Part shown: positions 4,966-9,301 of the stretch, in pieces
Numbering within the stretch: the stretch's first letter is position 1
How the letters are laid out: the number at the start of each line of letters is the position of its first letter
Assembly (NCBI GenBank): GCA_020027655.1
Contig: JAHKKJ010000103.1
Span: 1 to 9,301, forward strand
Source of the DNA: Deltaproteobacteria bacterium
GTDB taxonomy: Bacteria; Desulfobacterota; Binatia; UBA9968
Length of the DNA: 9,301 nt
Direction: 5' to 3'
Notes under the pieces: model-generated
Told to the model about the DNA's origin: nothing
Database searches by the model: none
The model's input: the letters and a program-made list of their open reading frames with translations, nothing else
Position numbers and translations under genes: made by a program

Positions 4966-7209
4966 CTTGGAAAATTCACGATAGTGGAAGGCAAAGGAAG
5001 TGGTCAAGAAAAAGTCTTTCACGACCGCCGTTGTCAGTTTCCACGGTTGGATTTGCCACAGCCTCATTTGGCGCAGATTCGTTAGCGTATGAGACCAGAT
5101 CCGCTGTAGCTCCTGGCGCGAATAGACGACCCGGTTATTGATGGCATCGAACTTAACAAAGCTTAACTGGGATTTCGACGGTAGCGAACCCCGCAATCGG
5201 GCGTAGGCATCGTGCCACTCGTGTAGACGGTCTCCCAGCCGGATGCTGGCGTGTATGTTGTACATTTCATCGAGCCCGCGCCGCGCCGCCTCGCTTTCAC
5301 GCAAGCGCAACTCTTGAATTCGCTCCCGCAGAGTCCCCCACTGTTTGAGGAAACGGTCCAGGTCTTTTCGTGTGAGGAGAATCCTTGACGATAGCTCTTC
5401 CAAGGGATCCAGCAAGGCTCGCACTTTATCCGGCAAGGCTCCTTTGGCATTGCTATAGACCTTTTGCAGCTCGGCAATTCGCAGCGCCTGCCACACTTCA
5501 GCCTGAAGCTTCTGGAGCTGTTCCATCCAGCGTTCTTCGGTATCGCTTTTTTTTCTAGTTTGCAGCCACACTTCCTCCATTTCCTTCAAGAACTTAGTCC
5601 AGGCAATCAACAAGTGGGTGATTTCCTTGGTGCGCTTCCAGGCATGGACCGGTAGCGGATCGACGGCAAACCCGGCTCGCCGATTCTTTCGATCTTTCAG
5701 ACGGAAGAAGCCTGCGACCATCGGGTGCTGTTTTTCGATGAGCGCGGCATTCTTATACCAGAAGAACACGGACATGAGGTTCCAGTAGTTCTTTGGGTGT
5801 TTACTCCAGCGCGAAAGGACCTTGATCATGTTTTCTTTGCTGTAGAAGTTTTCCCACGCCTCCTCGTAGGCGTGTGTCCATTCCTCGGCGGTCATACACG
5901 GATGTTTGATGGTGGCGTGAAAAGAGTCGCGCTTATTGAAATCCGGGTCCATCCACTCGCCGCGTTTTCTCATTTCGCGGTGATCGTGGGAACCCGGTAG
6001 AGGCGTCAACATGAAGAAAGAGGCTTGGTCGGGTCCGACTTCGTCCATCAAAAACCGGATGTCTTTGGGCACCTGCTCTTTGGAATCCCAAGGCAGGCCA
6101 ATGATGTAGCCGGTGTGCACGACCACCCCGGCGTTGTGCCACTCTTGGATAATCTCCCGATACTCGTCAACATTATTCTGCTTTTTGCCTTCGGCCTTCA
6201 AATTTTCCGGATTGACACTTTCCATTCCGATGAAGACTTGAGTACAGCCGGCTTGGGCCGCCAACTCAACGAAGTCCTTCGGCTTGCGGGCCAAATCCAC
6301 CTGCATCATGAACGAAACATTGAGGCCTTCCTGCCGAAGTTTAATGATCGCCTCAAACGTCTCGCGCCAGAGTTTTTTCCTGGCAAAATTATCGTCGGTG
6401 AAGAAATAGAAAGAAATACCGTGCTCCCAATAATTCCTGCGCAGGAGGGCCGCAATGCTTTCCGGGCTCCGTTCGCGCATTTTCCGTCCCTGCACGTTGA
6501 TAATGGTGCAGAAGCTGCACGCGAAGGGGCAGCCGCGCGAAGTGTCAGCGGTGCCAAAGTTGGGATAGGCGAAGTGGCCCATCGTCTTTGGACTGGTCTT
6601 GGGAAGTGGAGAGGATTCGATATCGACGAGGCTCTGCAGGTCCTGGGCGAAACTGTAAATCGGTTTCAGCTGACCGTGGAGAAAGTCGGCCAGGATCATT
6701 TCCCATTTGCCTTCGACTTCGCCGGATACCACACAAATGGATTCGCGAACAAGCTCCTGAATGTCCGGCTCTTGCTCGCCCAGCATGTTGATCGTCCCGC
6801 TGGTATGAAAGCCACCGATGATGACTGCGATGTTTTCAGCGCGAAAGCGCCTTGCGATGTCGAGAGCGCGAGGAAACTGATTGGTCTGCACTCCCACTAA
6901 GCACACCAAGAGTTTCGTGCCGGGCTCGTGGCCCCAGCGGATGATTCTGTTGATGGGAACTTTTTCTGCCGTTTCATCGAAGGTAGTAACCTCGATGGGG
7001 AGCGCGCCAAAGACACGGCGCTCCTTTACATCCTCGGTCAAGCCATGGAGGACGTTGAGAGTATTGCTGGGTAGAACACCTTTCCAGAAACGTATTACAT
7101 AACCATCGTCGTCATATTTTGAAGGCTTGATCAAGACGACTCGAAATCTCTCGATTCGCTGTGGGAGCGCCATCGGTTGCTTGGCCACACTTGTAAGTCG
7201 GTGCAACAT
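4960..7209 (-). CDS. B12-binding-like radical SAM protein with long C-terminal extension
   Basis: This 749-residue radical SAM enzyme holds its [4Fe-4S]-binding cysteines in RGCPFACSFC (C227, C231, C234; CxxxCxxC). Further core motifs are FYFFTDDNF (267-275), VFIGMES (325-331) and HTGYIIGLP (365-373). Residues about 21-170 look like the Rossmann-type B12-binding domain of the Elp3/MiaB/B12 class (VVLIKPS; LLVCLVGVQTN; VIIGGFHTSG), but no DxHxxG cobalamin-ligand motif is visible, so any cobalamin would bind base-on or not at all. After the core, residues about 440-749 are rich in Trp, Arg, Lys and Glu with long helical, partly coiled-coil stretches, and match nothing I recognise. ATG 7209 is chosen because a consensus promoter sits about 30 bases upstream; ATG 7173 is an alternative, and neither has a clear ribosome site. 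It converges on the SirB1 gene and ends in a palindrome arm. Substrate unknown; B12-class relatives act as methylases or cyclases. Confidence 0.85.
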   Translation of the reverse strand: MLHRLTSVAKQPMALPQRIERFRVVLIKPSKYDDDGYVIRFWKGVLPSNTLNVLHGLTEDVKERRVFGALPIEVTTFDETAEKVPINRIIRWGHEPGTKLLVCLVGVQTNQFPRALDIARRFRAENIAVIIGGFHTSGTINMLGEQEPDIQELVRESICVVSGEVEGKWEMILADFLHGQLKPIYSFAQDLQSLVDIESSPLPKTSPKTMGHFAYPNFGTADTSRGCPFACSFCTIINVQGRKMRERSPESIAALLRRNYWEHGISFYFFTDDNFARKKLWRETFEAIIKLRQEGLNVSFMMQVDLARKPKDFVELAAQAGCTQVFIGMESVNPENLKAEGKKQNNVDEYREIIQEWHNAGVVVHTGYIIGLPWDSKEQVPKDIRFLMDEVGPDQASFFMLTPLPGSHDHREMRKRGEWMDPDFNKRDSFHATIKHPCMTAEEWTHAYEEAWENFYSKENMIKVLSRWSKHPKNYWNLMSVFFWYKNAALIEKQHPMVAGFFRLKDRKNRRAGFAVDPLPVHAWKRTKEITHLLIAWTKFLKEMEEVWLQTRKKSDTEERWMEQLQKLQAEVWQALRIAELQKVYSNAKGALPDKVRALLDPLEELSSRILLTRKDLDRFLKQWGTLRERIQELRLRESEAARRGLDEMYNIHASIRLGDRLHEWHDAYARLRGSLPSKSQLSFVKFDAINNRVVYSRQELQRIWSHTLTNLRQMRLWQIQPWKLTTAVVKDFFLTTSFAFHYREFSKH

Positions 7210-7240
7210 CTTTTATAGATAGATCAATAAATTCAATATT

Positions 7241-7269
7241 TTGGCAAATGTAACAGCCGCCCATATCCA
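7241..7269 (+). promoter_or_regulatory. Weak candidate promoter for ftsEX, overlapping the divergent one
   Basis: On the plus strand TTGGCA (7241-7246; 5 of 6 to -35) is followed after 17 bases by TATCCA (7264-7269; 3 of 6 to -10). It occupies almost the same bases as the minus-strand promoter, so the two could not be bound at once. Start would be near 7276, with a leader of about 50 bases to ftsE. The weak -10 makes this tentative. Confidence 0.27.
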
Positions 7270-7275
7270 TGTCAA
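7247..7275 (-). promoter_or_regulatory. Sigma70-type promoter for the radical SAM gene
   Basis: On the minus strand a perfect -35 box TTGACA (7270-7275) is followed after exactly 17 bases by TACATT (7247-7252; 4 of 6 to the -10 consensus). Transcription would begin near 7240, giving a leader of about 30 bases to ATG 7209. The leader is AT-rich and has no strong ribosome site. Confidence 0.6.
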
Positions 7276-7325
7276 GTGTTTTTCAGAGTTGGCGCCGTCT
7301 GAGCCGCTCGTGACCGCATGTTTTC

Positions 7326-8012
7326 ATGATCCAACTCTTTCATGTCTCGAAAATATACCCGCCGAACACTGCAGCTCTCAAGGATATCAATCTGCAGATA
7401 GCGAAAGGGGAGTTGGTTTTTTTGGCCGGGCCGAGCGGCGCGGGAAAGACGACCTTGCTGAAGCTACTCTTCCGGGAAGAAGAACCTTCCCGAGGCCAAA
7501 TAATCATCCACGGTAAAGATGTGACCAAGCTTAACAGTCGAGGTGTTGCGCGGCTGCGGCAGCAGATAGGTCTCGTGTTTCAAGAATTCAAGTTCCTGCC
7601 GCACATGACCGCGCTTGACAATGTTGCCTTGGCGGCCCTCGTGACGGGTGTGCCGCGGCAAGAAAGTTACACCAAAGCGTATCAACTGTTGCGTGAGCTT
7701 GGGTTGCGGGAAAAGTATGATGCCAAGCCGCCAGCGCTTTCGGGAGGCGAACAACAGCGCGTCGCCATCGCGCGCGCGTTGATGAACGATCCGATGGTTG
7801 TGCTGGCCGACGAGCCCACGGGAAATCTAGATGCGAACTTGGCAGACGAGACAATGCGTCTCTTTCGCGAGATCCGGCAAAGGGGAACCACCATCATCAT
7901 CGCAAGCCACGACCTTGATCTCAGCCAACGATACGGGACACGAGTCATTTCTCTTCAAGAAGGTTACTTGGTGGACGATTTGAGCCCACTCAAAGAAGGT
8001 CGCGCCGGGTGA
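7326..8012 (+). CDS. ftsE: Cell division ATP-binding protein FtsE
   Basis: This 228-residue ABC ATPase is the cytoplasmic motor of FtsEX, the divisome transporter-like complex that activates septal murein hydrolases rather than transporting a substrate. Motifs in order are Walker A GPSGAGKT (35-42), Q-loop Gln in VFQEFKFLP (Q86), signature LSGGEQQ (138-144), Walker B VVLADEP (158-164), and H-loop H195 in ASHDLD. The opening MIQLFHVSK and the QEFKFLPHMTALDNVALA stretch are typical of FtsE, and the length is usual for the family. LolD and other MacB-type ATPases share these motifs, but the FtsX gene that follows settles the identity. ATG 7326 is the only possible start: an in-frame stop lies at 7311 with no other start codon between. 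No Shine-Dalgarno sequence precedes it. It overlaps ftsX by four bases (GTGA), indicating coupled translation. Confidence 0.95.
   Translation: MIQLFHVSKIYPPNTAALKDINLQIAKGELVFLAGPSGAGKTTLLKLLFREEEPSRGQIIIHGKDVTKLNSRGVARLRQQIGLVFQEFKFLPHMTALDNVALAALVTGVPRQESYTKAYQLLRELGLREKYDAKPPALSGGEQQRVAIARALMNDPMVVLADEPTGNLDANLADETMRLFREIRQRGTTIIIASHDLDLSQRYGTRVISLQEGYLVDDLSPLKEGRAG
7994..7999 (+). promoter_or_regulatory. Ribosome binding site AGAAGG for ftsX
   Basis: AGAAGG lies within the 3' end of ftsE, nine bases before the GTG at 8009. Together with the GTGA overlap it supports this start and tight coupling of FtsE and FtsX synthesis. Confidence 0.5.
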
Positions 8013-8917
8013 AGGGATCACAGTGGGGTCTCGTTGGCCGACGCGTGTGCAGCAGTCTCTGGGCTCGGCTTTGGACGCATGTGCTAACCGCGGGAACGAT
8101 GGCGGTCGCGCTGTTTGTATTCGGTGCGTTGATGCTAGCGCAGGAAAATCTCCAAAACCTGCTCACAGAATGGGGTGATCAGATTCAGATCAACGCCTAC
8201 CTGGACAAAGGTTTGGGTACTGGGGAGGTGTCGCTACTGCGTGATAAGATCCAGAGTTTCCCTGAAGTGGAGCGGGTGCGACATATTTCCCGAGAGCAAG
8301 CTTGGAAAGATTTTCGGGGCGCCCTGGGTGCGCACTCTAACGTATTGGAAGGTCTTCCAGAAGATGTCTTGCCCGCTTCGTTCGAGGTCTTCGTCAAGCC
8401 CGCCTATCGGGATGGTCCGATTGTCGAAGCTCTTGCCAACCGGCTCCGAAAAGAAAAGGGACTTACCACCGTTGAGTACCCGCAAGAATGGGTCGACAGG
8501 CTAAGTCTCGTGGTCCTCGCCCTGCACTGGGCAAAGTGGGTCCTCGGTGGAATTCTTTTTATCGCTGTCTTTTTCATCGTCCGGAGCACGGTAGCGCTAG
8601 CCATTTTAGCGCAGAAAGATGAAATCGAGGTGATGCAATTGGTCGGCGCAACCGAAGAGCTCATTCAGGCCCCATTCGTGGTCGAAGGTCTGATCCAAGG
8701 ATTCATCGGGGCGGGGTTATCCGTCCTGGGGTTATGGTTTTTGGTGCTATTTCTTCGTGATCAGACACTGACTCCAATCGCTCTTTTTGGAAGTTTGGGC
8801 CAGCTGCAATTTATCGATTGGAGAGGCATCGCTCTGATCCTCGCTATCGGATCGCTGTTAGGGGCATCCGGCAGTGTATTCTCCCTGCGGAGGTTCATGA
8901 AGAGATGGAAAGGATGA
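8009..8917 (+). CDS. ftsX: Cell division membrane protein FtsX
   Basis: This 302-residue inner-membrane protein is the membrane subunit of FtsEX. It transmits FtsE ATP hydrolysis to periplasmic murein hydrolase activators. The topology fits the family: cytoplasmic N-terminus, TM1 (about 25-45), an extracytoplasmic domain (about 46-168, with YLDKGL, VRHISREQAW and LPASFEVFVK, typical FtsX ECD segments), then TM2 (about 176-198), TM3 (about 222-248) and TM4 (about 271-293). The cytoplasmic loop DEIEVMQLVGATEELIQAPF (204-223) is the conserved FtsE-coupling segment. The start is GTG in a GTGA overlap with ftsE, behind AGAAGG; no upstream alternative fits better. It overlaps the following envC-like gene by four bases (ATGA), so all three proteins are probably made together. 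Length and TM number are normal; nothing is missing. Confidence 0.94.
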   Translation: MKGSQWGLVGRRVCSSLWARLWTHVLTAGTMAVALFVFGALMLAQENLQNLLTEWGDQIQINAYLDKGLGTGEVSLLRDKIQSFPEVERVRHISREQAWKDFRGALGAHSNVLEGLPEDVLPASFEVFVKPAYRDGPIVEALANRLRKEKGLTTVEYPQEWVDRLSLVVLALHWAKWVLGGILFIAVFFIVRSTVALAILAQKDEIEVMQLVGATEELIQAPFVVEGLIQGFIGAGLSVLGLWFLVLFLRDQTLTPIALFGSLGQLQFIDWRGIALILAIGSLLGASGSVFSLRRFMKRWKG

Positions 8918-9301
8918 CTCGACAATCCTCTCTTTATTTATTGGTGTTTCTTTTTTTCTACGGATTGCAGCTTGATGCCGCCAGCGTCAATAAGGACCTC
9001 GAAGGAATCAAACGAAAAATAGAAAGCGAACGACAGGGAATCAACCAGGTACGGAAAAGAGAGGGTTCGGTTCTCCAAGCTCTTGGCAAGATCGAACGAG
9101 ATTTGGAAAAGAAAACCAAGGAGCTGAATACGGCGAACTCTAAGCTTGCTGCGATCCTCGGTGCAATGCAGCAGAAAGAGACCGAAGCGCAACGACTTAG
9201 AATATCCCTGGATCAGAGACGTGAGCTTCTGATGAAACGGGCGGTTGCGCTTTATCGCTGGCACCGTGGTGGCGGTCCCTTTGTTCTTCTTAGCGGTGAA
9301 G
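8914..9301 (+). CDS. EnvC-like murein hydrolase activator, N-terminal part (runs off the window)
   Basis: This open frame continues past the window edge; 129 codons are visible. Residues 1 to about 23 form a Sec signal peptide (basic MTR start, hydrophobic LYLLVFLFFYGL core, likely cleavage after DAA). From about 26 to 108 the sequence is a charged coiled coil (KDLEGIKRKIESERQGIN and onward), matching the N-terminal region of EnvC/NlpD-type activators. RAVALYRWHRGGGPFVLL (109-126) is a characteristic segment of the family. The LytM (M23-like) domain expected at the C-terminus would lie downstream. In Escherichia coli the FtsX periplasmic loop recruits EnvC, which activates septal amidases; adjacency to ftsEX supports the same role. 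ATG 8914 overlaps the ftsX stop (ATGA). The in-frame ATG 8905, with GGAGG at 8889-8893, is a credible alternative that adds three residues. Confidence 0.87.
   Translation, partial: MTRQSSLYLLVFLFFYGLQLDAASVNKDLEGIKRKIESERQGINQVRKREGSVLQALGKIERDLEKKTKELNTANSKLAAILGAMQQKETEAQRLRISLDQRRELLMKRAVALYRWHRGGGPFVLLSGE

Noticed and set aside
6025..6900. Plus-strand open frame of 291 codons opposite the radical SAM gene
   Set aside because: It lies wholly antisense to a gene with clear catalytic motifs, has no family motif and no ribosome site, and its composition is what the complement of a real coding frame gives.
7326..8012. FtsE could instead be a LolD/MacB-type export ATPase
   Set aside because: The directly overlapping downstream gene is a clear FtsX, followed by an EnvC-like gene, which settles the assignment.

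Overview
The window reads as a piece of chromosome from a Gram-negative bacterium of moderate GC (roughly mid-50s percent by eye), densely packed with genes in short operons. An FtsE-FtsX-EnvC divisome module implies a diderm envelope with divisome-controlled murein hydrolysis. The tRNA carries an encoded CCA. The mix of a large LOG-family protein, a DUF1932 dehydrogenase, an unassigned ThDP enzyme and a large radical SAM protein resembles what is seen in deltaproteobacterial, NC10/Rokubacteria or Binatota-type lineages. That placement is an inference from gene content and not a taxonomic assignment.

Layout, left to right. Bases 1-62 are the 3' half of a tRNA-Leu(UAA) whose 5' half lies outside the window. 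Next comes a forward run of four genes, probably one transcription unit: a LOG-family Rossmann protein (181-1209), a DUF1932-type NAD(P)-dependent dehydrogenase (1226-2158), a ThDP-dependent enzyme of the acetolactate synthase/benzoylformate decarboxylase superfamily (2232-4013) and a SirB1-type transglutaminase-like/TPR protein (4010-4861). A palindromic element of about 110 bp (4856-4965) separates this run from a convergent gene on the minus strand. That gene encodes a 749-residue radical SAM protein (4960-7209) with a B12-binding-like N-terminus and a long unassigned C-terminal extension. The intergenic region 7210-7325 carries a strong sigma70-type promoter reading into the radical SAM gene and a weaker candidate reading the other way. 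The right end is ftsE (7326-8012), ftsX (8009-8917) and the start of an envC-like murein hydrolase activator gene (8914 onward, cut by the window edge), joined by stop/start overlaps.

How the genes work together. FtsE (ATPase), FtsX (membrane subunit) and the EnvC-like protein (periplasmic coiled coil) form a known three-part machine that couples cytoplasmic ATP hydrolysis to amidase activation at the septum. The LOG/dehydrogenase/ThDP/SirB1 run has no known joint pathway. The adjacency of a ThDP enzyme and a beta-hydroxyacid-type dehydrogenase suggests a decarboxylation or carboligation step paired with a redox step, but no substrate can be read from the sequence.

The most unusual structure is the palindromic element between the convergent genes. 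Its two arms each contain CACTAGCAG, so both genes end in an identical His codon plus TAG supplied by the element. No CRISPR array, transposase, prophage or defence system was seen.
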